From positions 1-36,856 of the forward strand of contig NZ_LABY01000087.1 of NCBI RefSeq assembly GCF_001043975.1: 36,856 nucleotides of DNA, written 5' to 3'. The DNA is from Methylobacterium variabile (GTDB lineage Bacteria; Pseudomonadota; Alphaproteobacteria; Rhizobiales; Beijerinckiaceae). Numbering within the stretch: the stretch's first letter is position 1; every line of letters begins with the position of its first letter. Made by a program: the position numbers and the translations under genes. Positions 1 to 9,368 of this stretch are shown here, piece after piece. The notes under the pieces are model-generated. The model did not search any database and was not told the DNA's origin. It saw only the letters and a program-made list of their open reading frames with translations.

Positions 1-128
1 GTCTTATACCCTCGCGCCTTCGCATCGACACGTCGATGCGAAGGCGTCCGGCGCATCAGCGCCGGCGCCCGTTCGGGCTTGCCTTGCGCCTCCGAACGGG
101 TCCGGTCGAAGGCGCGGCGGTATGAGAC
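1..128. repeat. Multi-hairpin palindromic intergenic element
   Basis: Three perfect or near-perfect hairpins sit inside an outer inverted repeat. Hairpin 1 pairs 17-29 with 32-44 (13 bp, 2-nt loop). Hairpin 2 pairs CCGGCGC at 48-54 with GCGCCGG at 59-65. Hairpin 3 pairs 68-76 with 92-100. The outer arms, about 1-16 and 113-128, pair imperfectly (GTCTTATACC against GGTATGAGAC). It lies downstream of the regulator that ends at 210 and may continue past the window edge. It could be a dispersed REP-like element or a bidirectional terminator; the base pairing is certain, the role is not. Confidence 0.55.
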
Positions 129-209
129 GTGCGGAGTCGCGCGGGTCGCCGACGCCTCACGTCGATCTCGACGACCCTCTCTGCCCTGCGATGCGCGAAC
201 GCGGCGGCC

Positions 210-3071
210 TCAGGCCAGGGAAACCGGCACACCTGCGCCGCGGCCGCATCCTCTCTCGCCGGCGAGGCAGGCGCGCGCGGCTCTGTGATCGGGCGTGTCG
301 GGCCCTTCGCCGAAGCTCGCGACCATGGCCGAGAGGACGGCTCGGCCGCCGTACCTCTCGTCGAGGGAGGCGAGGCTCGTCGCGGCGCGCAGCTGCCAGA
401 TCGCGGCCTTCTGGCGGTCGGCCAACGCGAGCGCCTGCAGGAAGTGTTTCACCGCCTCGGGCTCGCCGGTGCGTCCGGACGCTGCGAGCAGAGCCTCGCC
501 TCTGATGCGCAACAGTTCCGGCCGGCACCAGAGCTCGCCGCTGCTCTCGGAGGCGGCGAGGGCCGCGTTGATCCGCGCGAGGGCGTCGGGAAGGCGTCCC
601 CGCAGCGCGAGTCCGCTGGCCAGCGAGCCGAGATAGGCCGGCCGTCGCATCCTGAAGCCGGTCTCCTCCATCTCGCCCAGGGCATCGTCGAGGCGGTGCA
701 GCCCGCCCGCGTCGCCTCGGCGGATGCTCACGATCGCCTCGAGGCAATCGGCGATGACCCGCCATATCCGCATCGCATGATGCGCGACGTGGTCACCGAG
801 CCGGTCGAGTCCGCGCTCCGCCGCGCCGAGATCCCCGACGTGAAGGGCGATCGGGATCACCGTGTGCGCCAGGGCGTTCGTGAGCGCGAAGGCCTGGCCG
901 CTCGCCTCGGCCTCGGCCAGGGCGCGCCGAGACACGCTGACGGCCTGGTCCGGCAGGCCCTGAAGCCACAGAACATTGGCGAGCGTTCCGCGCGCCGCGA
1001 CCAGGCCATGGCCTTCCAGCCGCCTGCCAGGACCGTCGCTGCGGGTCGCGCGGGCGAGCAGGCGCTCCGCCGCCTCGCGCGCCTCGTCGAGACGGCCCAG
1101 ATACCTCAAGGAGGTGGCGGCGGGTCTGTCGACGGCCGCGATGGCCACGCGGTCGCGGTTGGCGGTCGCCAGCGCCCTGATGCGCTCCGTGAGCGCGAAC
1201 GAGGCACGGTGGTCGCCCACCCAGGTCTCAAAATCGCAGAGGCCCCAGAGTGCCCGCAACTGCCCGTCGAGGTCGGACATGCGTTCGGCGCGTGCGAGCG
1301 CGCCGCTCCATAGCTCCTCGATCCGCGCGGTCGGACCCTCGACTTGAAGCAGGGCGGCGGCCAGGGACGCCCGAAGGGCGATCGCGTCCCGCTCCTCCGG
1401 ACCGCCGGAGGACGCGGTCGTCGCAAGCGCGCGCTCGCTCGTCTCGATCAGTTCCTGAAGCAGCGAGAGGGCATCCCAAAGCGGGAGAGCCGCGGCCGTC
1501 AGCGACCGGCCCAGCGCGGGGTCACCGCCATCCGAGAAGCACCATTCGAGAGCGGCGCGAACGTTATGGACGAGCCCGATGAGGTCCTCGTGCGGGTCGC
1601 GGCCGGGCTTCGCGCTCTTCTGTGCCGAGACGTCGCGAACTTGCGCGAGGCAATACTCCGCGTGCCGCCGACGAAACGCCTCGACCTCACCGCTATCGGC
1701 AAGGCGTCGCAGCCCGTAGTTCCGTGTCGTGTCGAGAAGCCGGTATCGCGGGACATGTCCGGGGACCGCCGCCACCAGCGACTTGGCGACGAGATCGGCC
1801 AGGAGGCCGATGCGGTCCCGCTCGGCCTCACCGGCCAGCCGACCGATGAAGAGCGCGGCGTCCAGCGGGAAGGCACCGTGGAACACGGACACGCGCCGGA
1901 ACAGGGCCCGCTCGTCCTCCGACAGCAGGCTGTGGCTCCAGTCCAGCGTCGCGGTCAAGCCTCGATGGCGGGGATGTCCCGCACGACGTCCACCGTCCAG
2001 CAGGTCCAGACGCTCGTTTAACAGCCGGAGGAGGCCACGCAATCCGAACGCCGCCATCCGCGTCGCGGCGAGTTCCAAGGCCAGCGGCAATCCGTCGAGC
2101 CGACGGCATATCTCGACGACGACCGGCACATCGTCGTCGTGGAAGTCGACATCCGGAGAGGCTGCCGAGGCACGCTCGACGAACAGCGCAACGGCGGGGA
2201 AGGCCAGCGCGTCCGTCGCGCGCAGCGCCGCGCCCGCCGCCGGCATCGGCAATGCTCGCAGTTGATGCACGACCTCGTTCGCCGTCCGAAGCGGCTCTCG
2301 GCTGGTGGCCAGCACCCGTACACCCGGCGCGGCGGCGGCGAGCGTGCTGGCCAGCCGGGCCGCCCGATCGAGGGCGTGCTCGCAACCGTCGAGGACGAGC
2401 AGGCAATGCTGGTCCGCCAGCGCTCTCGTCAACGCGGCCTGAGGATCGTCCGCGTGAACGGCGATTCCCACCTCCTGCGCGAGGGCGCTCGCCAAGTGGG
2501 AATCGCTGTCGACGACGCAGAGGTCGACGAGCCAGACGCCGTCCCGGAAGCGGTCGAGCACCTCGTTCCCGATCGCCACGGCCAAGCTCGTCTTGCCGAC
2601 GCCGCCGGGACCGGTGATCGTGACCAGCGGCTGCTGGATCACCCTCATCGCGAGGTCCGCGAGAACGTCCGATCGGCCCAGCAGGCGCGGCGACTGTGGG
2701 AGATTGTGCCGCCGGGCTGTGGCAGAGGCTGGCACCGGTGCGATCTCGACCGGCGCGACGAAGCGGTATCCCTGCCCGCTGACCGTGGCGATGAAGCACT
2801 TCTCCGGTTGCGAGCCTTCGAGCGCACGCCGAATTGTCGCGACGTTCACCTTCAAATTGGAATCATCGACGATCGTCCGCGGCCATGCGCGCCTGGTGAG
2901 GTCCTCCTTGCTGACCACCTGTCCTCCGCGCTCCACGAGCGCGCTCAGGATCTCCATGGGCCGCGCCCCGAGCCGGACGACGGCTCCCTTCCTCCACAGC
3001 CGCTGCTCGGACGGGCTCAAAACGAATTCATCGAAGATGTAGCGAACCGCTCTGCGAGCTTGCGTCTCCAT
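210..3071 (-). CDS. Winged-helix DNA-binding / STAND ATPase transcriptional regulator (COG3903-like)
   Basis: Predicted cytoplasmic regulator of about 953 residues. The N-terminal ~100 residues are an OmpR/PhoB-type winged helix (motifs FDEFVLSPSEQRL, LGARPMEILSALVERGG, TVSGQGYRFVAPV). A NB-ARC/AAA-type ATPase follows, with Walker A GPGGVGKTSLA, Walker B CLLVLDGCEH and a GLPLALELAATRM motif. The C-terminal half is helical and Ala/Arg/Leu-rich, resembling a TPR-like sensor region. There is no receiver domain, so activity is probably gated by nucleotide and ligand binding rather than by phosphorylation. The Met at 3071 is preferred over an upstream in-frame Met at 3137 because the winged helix begins just after it. 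No partner gene lies beside it and its target is unknown. The family assignment is firm; the regulated process cannot be told. Confidence 0.9.
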   Translation of the reverse strand: METQARRAVRYIFDEFVLSPSEQRLWRKGAVVRLGARPMEILSALVERGGQVVSKEDLTRRAWPRTIVDDSNLKVNVATIRRALEGSQPEKCFIATVSGQGYRFVAPVEIAPVPASATARRHNLPQSPRLLGRSDVLADLAMRVIQQPLVTITGPGGVGKTSLAVAIGNEVLDRFRDGVWLVDLCVVDSDSHLASALAQEVGIAVHADDPQAALTRALADQHCLLVLDGCEHALDRAARLASTLAAAAPGVRVLATSREPLRTANEVVHQLRALPMPAAGAALRATDALAFPAVALFVERASAASPDVDFHDDDVPVVVEICRRLDGLPLALELAATRMAAFGLRGLLRLLNERLDLLDGGRRAGHPRHRGLTATLDWSHSLLSEDERALFRRVSVFHGAFPLDAALFIGRLAGEAERDRIGLLADLVAKSLVAAVPGHVPRYRLLDTTRNYGLRRLADSGEVEAFRRRHAEYCLAQVRDVSAQKSAKPGRDPHEDLIGLVHNVRAALEWCFSDGGDPALGRSLTAAALPLWDALSLLQELIETSERALATTASSGGPEERDAIALRASLAAALLQVEGPTARIEELWSGALARAERMSDLDGQLRALWGLCDFETWVGDHRASFALTERIRALATANRDRVAIAAVDRPAATSLRYLGRLDEAREAAERLLARATRSDGPGRRLEGHGLVAARGTLANVLWLQGLPDQAVSVSRRALAEAEASGQAFALTNALAHTVIPIALHVGDLGAAERGLDRLGDHVAHHAMRIWRVIADCLEAIVSIRRGDAGGLHRLDDALGEMEETGFRMRRPAYLGSLASGLALRGRLPDALARINAALAASESSGELWCRPELLRIRGEALLAASGRTGEPEAVKHFLQALALADRQKAAIWQLRAATSLASLDERYGGRAVLSAMVASFGEGPDTPDHRAARACLAGERGCGRGAGVPVSLA

Positions 3072-4206
3072 GCGGCTGTCGCCATCGCGCCAATCGAGAA
3101 CCGAGGATGTCGCTCTTGCTAAGCTGTCTGCTGGCAAACCGCCAGCAGGTCGCTGAAGCTGAGACCGTGTAGCGGGTCCGCCAACCCGGAGCCGGCCATT
3201 CCGTTTTCCGCCAGCTTCAGCCGCTCACGCTCTCTTTATCAATCAACCTGGATCAATCAACCTGGCCGGAAGCGGACGTTCTCAGGGCCCGATCTCGATC
3301 AATCTCCGGATCAACAAAGGCAACGAGGAAGGTGACAGCCCAGCGCCTGGAAATGGTCAACAGCGCTTCGACGTGCCGCGTCAGGGGCTTACCCCGTTCC
3401 ATACATCAAGCCTAGGCGAGTAGCGGGTGTCTCCACCCATTCAGGTACTTGCGGCAGATCGATGCTCCGGGTTTGATGGCCAGGGACGCGTTCGAACGCG
3501 TCCTTGTCGATCAGCATCAAAATTCAGCGGAGACGCAATATACTACGGGTGGGAGCACGCCCGTCGTCTCGTGCCTTCCAGACTCTGAGACTGTCTCGTC
3601 AGAGACCCGTCATGGCGAGGCCGCACCAAGGCTTTGCCAAGCTGGCGCATTCCTTGGTCTCAAGCATCAGAATTGTTGGAAGGGACAAGTGGTGGAGCAC
3701 GCAGGCCCGCTCGAACCCGTCTCAGCCGGGAAGGCATTTTTTGACGGCAAAGCTGCAAAAGCGGCTCTGCGAAGGGATGCGAGCTCTCAGAAAAGCTCCG
3801 ATGTGGCAAATGCTTGGAGTGAATCCCGCCACTTTGCGCGCTGCGAGCGAACAGCGAACATGCAGCCAGCCTTTGCCATCCACAAACCATGCGTTTCGCG
3901 ACGCCAGTGCAATCGCGGGGACATTGTGCGTTTCGCGGATCGGCTTTGGATGTGAACCGGCGAGCCCTGAGCCAGATCTCTCGTCGTAGTAAGAAGAGGG
4001 CAGGGGCTGCGAAGCCTGTGGTTGGAGGACTGAGCGGGGTCTTCGAACCGATCGGAGTGTCTCTCACAAAACTCCCGATCACCGTGTCGCTCGTTGGGAC
4101 GGCGGTCGTGCAGCGGGAGTTTCGTGATGTGCATCAAGAAGGGGAGGGCGACTTATCCAAATGCCAGCGCCTGCTCGTTACACAGAACGGGTGCGAACTA
4201 CCGACT
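3072..4206. other. Gene-poor intergenic region
   Basis: About 1.1 kb without a convincing gene. Several overlapping open frames exist on both strands at 3449-4137, but none has a recognisable domain or a good ribosome-binding site, and composition is less GC-biased than in the neighbouring genes. The 5' end should hold the promoter of the leftward regulator. A 14-bp tandem duplication lies at 3238-3265. The region looks like degraded or horizontally acquired DNA. Confidence 0.5.
3238..3265. repeat. Perfect 14-bp tandem duplication
   Basis: ATCAATCAACCTGG occurs twice head to tail (3238-3251 and 3252-3265), about 170 bp upstream of the leftward regulator. It could be a slippage product or a double regulator site. 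Confidence 0.8.
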
Positions 4207-4311
4207 CTACTCGAACATTCCAGGGGTGCGCGCGAAATTCGCGCCGTTGATCCAAATTTGAATCTGGCGGATAGTGTCATAAATGTCCGCCATCGAAGAC
4301 TGTTCGGGCAT
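4207..4311 (-). CDS. Possible 34-residue small ORF
   Basis: ATG at 4311 is preceded by a good AGGAG-like ribosome-binding site (AGGAGTCAGG) and followed by 34 codons to a TAG. The peptide begins MPEQSSMADIYDTIRQIQIW and has no recognised domain or membrane segment. It sits downstream of the leftward MarR gene. It could be a real small protein or the surviving 5' end of a broken gene. Support rests only on the ribosome-binding site and the start context. Confidence 0.25.
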   Translation of the reverse strand: MPEQSSMADIYDTIRQIQIWINGANFARTPGMFE

Positions 4312-4494
4312 CCTGACTCCTGATTCAGCTTCCTGATCTCAGTTATAATCTGTCAACATTATGCACAAGCGCATACCAAAGACGCTCTATGTTTTGTCAA
4401 TAAATCAATCGGCGTATTTTTGATATTGAAATGACCCCTTCATTCGCCATAATATTCCGCGCATCAATGGAAATATCCAGCATATAATACAACT

Positions 4495-4992
4495 CTATGG
4501 CATGTTAATTTGATATTTCATAAATAAAGAATTATGATTGTATTTCAGATACTCTGCGTCTCCAGCATCGATCAATGCAAGCATTACCCTGAAAAAACCG
4601 TCCAGATTATCAGCGCCGGCAATTTCATAAGCACGCAGGATGCGCTCATACTGTTTGGCAGCGATTTCGCTCTGGAGCTTCGCACCTTTCTCGGTGAGAT
4701 AGATCTGCCGTTTACGCCGATCGCGCTCGGCAGAGCGCTGCTCGATCAGACCGTCGCGGATCAAGCGACGCATCGGCCCCTGGATCCCCTGCGGCGTCAA
4801 GCGCAAGAGCCCGATGATCTCGCCCACGCTCGTGCCCGGCGCCCGCGCAGCGAGGTGGAGGATGCGGTGGTGCGTGCGGTGGAGCCCGAGCGATGCCAGT
4901 TCCTCGTCGGCATCGGCTGCAAGGCGGAGGTGGGCGAACAGGAATAAGCCCAGGCCCAACCGGGCGGCCTCGTCGTCGATCCTGCTGCTCAC
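4495..4992 (-). CDS. MarR-family transcriptional regulator
   Basis: Predicted 165-residue winged-helix repressor. The MarR core is clear: an N-terminal helical dimerisation segment, the recognition region around LTPQGIQGPMRRLIRDGLIEQ, and the wing with RDRRKRQIYLTEKGAKL. The start is GTG at 4992. The gene is divergent from the binding-protein/acyl-CoA-ligase operon that begins at 5168, a common arrangement for MarR repressors of aromatic or acyl-CoA catabolism that respond to the substrate or its CoA thioester. It is therefore the likely regulator of that operon, though this is inference. The last ~20 codons (ending KYQINMP) and the DNA beyond them are unusually AT-rich, which may mark a recombination edge. 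Confidence 0.88.
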   Translation of the reverse strand: MSSRIDDEAARLGLGLFLFAHLRLAADADEELASLGLHRTHHRILHLAARAPGTSVGEIIGLLRLTPQGIQGPMRRLIRDGLIEQRSAERDRRKRQIYLTEKGAKLQSEIAAKQYERILRAYEIAGADNLDGFFRVMLALIDAGDAEYLKYNHNSLFMKYQINMP

Positions 4993-5078
4993 TGTGTGCC
5001 ATTCCCGCGGCGTCGCGCACGACCCGTCTTAGAGGCCTTCGGCACGGCACGCCACCGAACTCGCCACGACGGCCGTCG

Positions 5079-5103
5079 ATATACAACAACTCACTTGCTA
5101 TAT
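5079..5103. promoter_or_regulatory. Candidate MarR operator in divergent promoter region
   Basis: An AT-rich imperfect palindrome lies in the 175-bp gap between the MarR gene and the divergent operon. Left arm TATACAA and right arm TTGCTATA are separated by about 8 bp, so the arms match except for one inserted base. MarR dimers usually bind such sites over their own promoter. The assignment is inferred from position and symmetry only. Confidence 0.35.
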
Positions 5104-5167
5104 TTACCGCTCTCGGTACGATGGCCCCGACGCTCCGGAAGTGGGCGCACTGAATGGGAGGAGCGAG

Positions 5168-6394
5168 ATGAGGCTCGCTGCGATGTGGCGGCTGACCGCC
5201 ATGGCCGTCGCTATCGTATGTCCTTTCCTGGCCGGCACGCTCGACGCCACCGCGCAGTCCGAGCCCGTCCGGCTCGGCGTTCTGAACGACCAGTCGGGTC
5301 CCTTCGCCGACATCACCGGGATGGGGTCGGTCGTCGCCGCCCAGATGGCGGTCGAGGATTTCGGCGGCTCTCTGCTCGGCCGCAAGGTCGTCGTCGTCGC
5401 CGCGGATCACCAGAACAAGCCCGATATCGGAGCGGCGATCGCACGGCAGTGGCTCGATCAGGACGGCGTCCAGGCCATCATCGACGTTCCCAACTCGGCC
5501 GTGATGCTGGCCGTCCAGGACGTCGTCCGGAACAAGTCGGGCGTCATGCTCGTCGCCGGGGCGGCGGCGGCCCGCTTCAACGGCGCCCCCTGCCACCCTT
5601 ACGGATTCCAGTGGGTCTACGACACCTACGCCCTCGCCAAGGCCGCCGGTACCGCGATCACCCAGACGGTCGGCAAGTCCTGGTACTTCATCCAGGCCGA
5701 CTACGCCTTCGGCGAGGCGATGACCGCCGACCTGCAGCGCTTCATCCAGGCTGCGGGCGGACGCGTGGTGGGCACCGTCAAGCACCCCGTCAACACGGCG
5801 GACTTCAGCTCGTACCTCCTGCGCGCGCAGTCCTCCAAGGCCGACATCGTCGCGGTGGTGAACGCGGGTGCGGACACGATCAACTCGCTCAAGCAGGCGG
5901 GCGACTTCGCCATCGCCTCGGGCGATCAGAAGCTGGCGACCGCACTCCTCTACCTGAGCGACGCGCGCGCTCTCGGCCTCGAACTGGGGCAGGGCCTCAT
6001 CATCGCCGACGGCTACTACTGGGACGTCAGTCCCGAGGCCCGCGCCTTCGCCGAGCGGTTCGCGGCCCGCTACAAGGGCCGCAAGCCGACCTCCATCCAT
6101 ATCGGCACCTACTCGGCGGTGAGCCACTACCTCAAGGCCGCCCGAGCCGCCGGGACCCTCGACCGCGACGCCGTCACGAACAAGATGCGGGAGATGCCGG
6201 TCAACGATCCCTTCGTGAAGAACGGGCTCGTCCGCAAGGACGGCCTCATGATCCACGACCTGCTCCTGCTCCAGGTGAAGAAGCCCTCAGAATCGAAGGG
6301 GGAGTGGGATCTCTTCAAGGTCCTCCAGACGATCCCGGGCGCCAGCGCCTACCGCCCCCTCGACCAGAGCGAATGTCCCCTGACCAAGGGCTGA
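5168..6394 (+). CDS. ABC-transporter-type periplasmic substrate-binding protein (branched-chain amino acid/LivK-like)
   Basis: 408-residue exported protein of the type I periplasmic binding-protein fold used by HAAT-family ABC importers. A signal peptide spans residues ~1-30 (basic start, hydrophobic core, cleavage near DATAQS). The mature protein begins VRLGVLNDQSGPFADITG, the typical ligand-pocket entry of this family. ATG 5168 is chosen because GGGAGGAG lies just upstream; an in-frame ATG at 5141 lacks such a site. No permease or ATPase gene is present, so it either uses a transporter encoded elsewhere or serves as a receptor. Neighbouring CoA-ligase and thiolase genes suggest an aromatic or short organic acid ligand rather than an amino acid. 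It is the first gene of a co-directional operon. Confidence 0.9.
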   Translation: MRLAAMWRLTAMAVAIVCPFLAGTLDATAQSEPVRLGVLNDQSGPFADITGMGSVVAAQMAVEDFGGSLLGRKVVVVAADHQNKPDIGAAIARQWLDQDGVQAIIDVPNSAVMLAVQDVVRNKSGVMLVAGAAAARFNGAPCHPYGFQWVYDTYALAKAAGTAITQTVGKSWYFIQADYAFGEAMTADLQRFIQAAGGRVVGTVKHPVNTADFSSYLLRAQSSKADIVAVVNAGADTINSLKQAGDFAIASGDQKLATALLYLSDARALGLELGQGLIIADGYYWDVSPEARAFAERFAARYKGRKPTSIHIGTYSAVSHYLKAARAAGTLDRDAVTNKMREMPVNDPFVKNGLVRKDGLMIHDLLLLQVKKPSESKGEWDLFKVLQTIPGASAYRPLDQSECPLTKG

Positions 6395-6434
6395 GGTCGC
6401 TCCGGTCTCCCACCACGGACCAAGGGGTTTACGC

Positions 6435-7991
6435 GTGCAGTTGATCGACTTCTTCGATGCGGCAGCAATGCGAGAGCCGAACCGGATCGCCTTCGTGCAG
6501 CCCGACGGCGCGACGCTGACCTATGCCGAGAGCGCGGCCGCGGTGCAGGCGATCGCCTCGGCGCTGCAGGGCGCCGGCGTGCCCCAGGGCAGCCGGATCG
6601 CCGTCTACAGCCCGAACGATGCCCGCGCGTTCCTCGTCATGCTGGCGGTCCTGCGCGTGGGCGGGATCTGGGTTCCGCTCAACGCCCGCAACAGCGTGGC
6701 CGACAACATCGCCTTCCTGCTCTCCACGGAGGCGACGGTCCTGTTCTACCACGGTCAGTTCGAGGCCGAGGTAGCGCAATTGCGCGCCGCCGCGCCGGCT
6801 CTGGCGCTCTGCGTGTGCCTCGACGGTCCCGGCCGGGCGGGGCCGGCGCTGGCGGCGTTCCAGGCGCGCGCCGCCGGGCCCGTCGCGGCCCTCCCCGAGG
6901 ACCGCCTGCGTCCCTGCAACATCCTGGCGACCGGAGGGACGACCGGCCGGTCGAAGGGCGCCGTCTGGACCAACCTGACGTGGCAGACGCTGGTCGCCTC
7001 GTTCTGGACCTCGACCCCAGCCGTCCGGCACCCGGTCCACCTGTGCGTCGCGCCGATGACCCACGGCGCCGGCGTCCTCGCGCTGACGCTGCTGACGCAT
7101 GCGCCCACGAACATCCTCATGACGAGCGCCGACCCGGCCGCCATCCTCGACGCCATCGAGCGGCACCGCGTCACGCACCTCTTCCTGCCGCCCACCGTTC
7201 TCTACGCCCTGCTGGCCAGCCCGCTGCTGCGCCAGCGCGACACGTCCTCCCTCGTCGTCTTCCTGATCTCCGCCGCGCCGGTCTCGTCCGACAAGCTGCG
7301 CGAGGCGGTGGCGGCGCTCGGGCCGGTGATGCACCAGTCCTGGGGGCAGGCCGAGGCCCCGTTCTTCCTGACCTTCCTGACTGCCGAGGATCACGCCCGG
7401 GCGGTCGCCGACGAGGCCGCCGGCGAACTCCTGCGCAGTTGCGGGCGCCCGACGATGTTCAGCCGGGTCGAGATCATGTCCGACGACGGAAAACTCCTGC
7501 CGCCCCGGGAGCTGGGCGAGATCGTCGCGCGCAGCGACCTCGTGATGCCGGGCTACTACAACGATCCGGTGGCAACGGCGGCGGTCTCCCAGCACGGCTG
7601 GCATCACACCGGCGATGTCGGCTTCAAGGACGAGGCCGGCTACGTCTTCATCGTCGACCGCAAGCGCGACATGATCATCTCCGGCGGCTTCAACGTGTTC
7701 TCGACCGAGGTCGAGGAGCGGGTCCTGGCCCACCCCGCCGTCCAGGACTGCGCCGTCATCGGCGTTCCGGACGAGAAATGGGGCGAGGCGGTCAAGGCCG
7801 TCGTCGAGCTGAAGCCCGGGGCCGAGGCGACGAGCGACGAGCTGATCGCCCACTGTCGGGCCGCCCTCGGCGGCATCAAGACCCCGAAGAGCGTCGAGAT
7901 CTGGGAGACGCTTCCCCGTAGCCCCGTCGGCAAGGTCCTCAAGCGCGCGATCCGCGAACGCTTTTGGACGGGGCGTGACCGGGCGGTCTAG
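6435..7991 (+). CDS. AMP-forming acyl-CoA synthetase/ligase
   Basis: 518-residue member of the ANL adenylate-forming superfamily. It would activate a carboxylic acid to its acyl-AMP and then its CoA thioester. Visible motifs are the phosphate-binding loop ATGGTTGRSKGA, the hinge region HHTGDVGFKDEAGYVFIVDR followed by KRDMIISGGFNVF, and the C-terminal catalytic lysine in PRSPVGKVLKRAIR. The length is normal for the family. The start is GTG at 6435 with AAGGGG upstream, 40 bp after the binding-protein gene, so the two are probably co-transcribed. Substrate cannot be read from sequence; operon context favours an aromatic or modified carboxylate imported by the upstream binding protein. Confidence 0.92.
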   Translation: MQLIDFFDAAAMREPNRIAFVQPDGATLTYAESAAAVQAIASALQGAGVPQGSRIAVYSPNDARAFLVMLAVLRVGGIWVPLNARNSVADNIAFLLSTEATVLFYHGQFEAEVAQLRAAAPALALCVCLDGPGRAGPALAAFQARAAGPVAALPEDRLRPCNILATGGTTGRSKGAVWTNLTWQTLVASFWTSTPAVRHPVHLCVAPMTHGAGVLALTLLTHAPTNILMTSADPAAILDAIERHRVTHLFLPPTVLYALLASPLLRQRDTSSLVVFLISAAPVSSDKLREAVAALGPVMHQSWGQAEAPFFLTFLTAEDHARAVADEAAGELLRSCGRPTMFSRVEIMSDDGKLLPPRELGEIVARSDLVMPGYYNDPVATAAVSQHGWHHTGDVGFKDEAGYVFIVDRKRDMIISGGFNVFSTEVEERVLAHPAVQDCAVIGVPDEKWGEAVKAVVELKPGAEATSDELIAHCRAALGGIKTPKSVEIWETLPRSPVGKVLKRAIRERFWTGRDRAV

Positions 7992-8014
7992 CGCGGCGCT
8001 GAGGAGAACCGGTC

Positions 8015-9268
8015 ATGAGCGACGCCTACCTGATTGGAACGCACGCGACGCCGTTCGGGCGCTTCCCGGCCAAGGACCATCGGGCGCTGGCGCACGAGGC
8101 CGTGCGGGGCGCCATCGCCGATGCCGGGCTCCCGGACGGGCAGCGGATCGGCCAGGCCTTCTTCGGCTCTTGCCTGATGCATCTCACCGGGCAGACGATG
8201 ATCCGGGGACAGGCCTGCCTGCTCGGCCTCGTGGATGACGGGGTGCTCCCGGTCCGCATGCCGGTCGTCAACGTCGAGGGCGCCTGTGCGACCGGGTCCC
8301 TCGCGCTTCACGGCGCCCGCACCGAGGTGCTGGCTGGATCGCACGACCTCGTGCTCGCGGTCGGCGTCGAGAAGATGTTCGATCCCGCCAACCCGGCCGG
8401 GATCCTCGCCGAGATCGAGGGGGGCTTCGACCGCTTCGATCGCCCACGCTGGATCGCGGAGTACGGGCGCGCCGCCGAGGAGGCCGGCAGCGTCTGGGCT
8501 CCCGCGCCGGATCGCTCGACCGCGATGGACACCTACGGCCTCCAGGCCTCCTGGCACATGCACCGCTACGGCACGACCCAGGCGCAGATCGCTGCCGGTG
8601 CCGCGAAGAACCACTGCCACGGTGCGCTCAACCCGAACGCACAGTACCGCTTCCCGATGACGACGGAGCAAGTGCTGGCGGACCGGCCGGTGAGCGGCCC
8701 CCTGACGCGGGCGATGTGCGCCCCGATCGGTGACGGGGCGGCCGCGGCGCTCGTGTGCTCGGAGCGGTTCCTGGCCGAGATGCCGCCCCGCGTGCGCGAG
8801 CGGGCCGTGAGGATCCGCGGCATGGCCCTCAGCGGCGGCATGTTCCGCGGCTTCGACGCGCCGGGACTCAGCCGGATCGCGGCGGACCGCGCCTACGCGG
8901 CAGCCGGGGTGTCTCCTGGCGACGTGGACGTCGCCGAGGTCCACGACGCGACCGCGTTCTGCGAGATCTTCCAGGCCGAGATGCTGCGGCTCTGCCCCGA
9001 GGGGCAGGGCGGTGCCTACGTCGCCTCCGGCGCCGCGACGCTCGGCGGCACGCTTCCCATCAACACCTCCGGTGGCCTCGTGTCCAAGGGACATCCGATC
9101 GCGGCGACGGGCCTGTCGATGACCTACGAGATCGCGACCCAGCTGCGTGGCGAGGCCGGGGAGCGGCAGGTGGACGGCGCCCGCATCGGGCTCGTGGAGA
9201 ATGGCGGCGGCGTGATCGGCTTCGAGGAGGCGGTCTGCGCGGTGACCATCCTTCAGGCGCCCCGCTGA
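8015..9268 (+). CDS. Thiolase-family protein (SCP-x-type acetyl-CoA acyltransferase)
   Basis: 417-residue thiolase-superfamily protein. The nucleophilic cysteine is in VEGACATGSLALHGA, and the histidine lies in the C-terminal NTSGGLVSKGHPIAATG motif, whose wording matches the SCP-x subgroup rather than classical AtoB/PhaA. The C-terminal GLVENGGGVIG stretch takes the place of the second catalytic Cys loop, as in that subgroup. It would cleave a beta-ketoacyl-CoA or condense acyl-CoAs. It follows the CoA ligase by 23 bp with a ribosome-binding site (GAGGAG), consistent with one transcript. No hydratase or dehydrogenase is present in the operon, so the pathway is incomplete here. Confidence 0.9.
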   Translation: MSDAYLIGTHATPFGRFPAKDHRALAHEAVRGAIADAGLPDGQRIGQAFFGSCLMHLTGQTMIRGQACLLGLVDDGVLPVRMPVVNVEGACATGSLALHGARTEVLAGSHDLVLAVGVEKMFDPANPAGILAEIEGGFDRFDRPRWIAEYGRAAEEAGSVWAPAPDRSTAMDTYGLQASWHMHRYGTTQAQIAAGAAKNHCHGALNPNAQYRFPMTTEQVLADRPVSGPLTRAMCAPIGDGAAAALVCSERFLAEMPPRVRERAVRIRGMALSGGMFRGFDAPGLSRIAADRAYAAAGVSPGDVDVAEVHDATAFCEIFQAEMLRLCPEGQGGAYVASGAATLGGTLPINTSGGLVSKGHPIAATGLSMTYEIATQLRGEAGERQVDGARIGLVENGGGVIGFEEAVCAVTILQAPR

Positions 9269-9368
9269 GCGCGCTGTACGCGCAGCGGGACACGGCCTCG
9301 GGCGACGCGGGCCGCGCTCCGGTCGCGACGGCCTGTAACAAAAACGGCACGAAACGGGGGAGGATGAC

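Noticed and set aside
129..1313. Long + strand open frame antisense to the regulator
   Set aside because: High-GC shadow of the COG3903-like gene; no domain and no ribosome-binding site.
4996..6444. 482-codon + strand frame overlapping the binding-protein gene
   Set aside because: Out-of-frame shadow, Arg-rich low-complexity translation; the 5168 frame has a signal peptide and family motifs.
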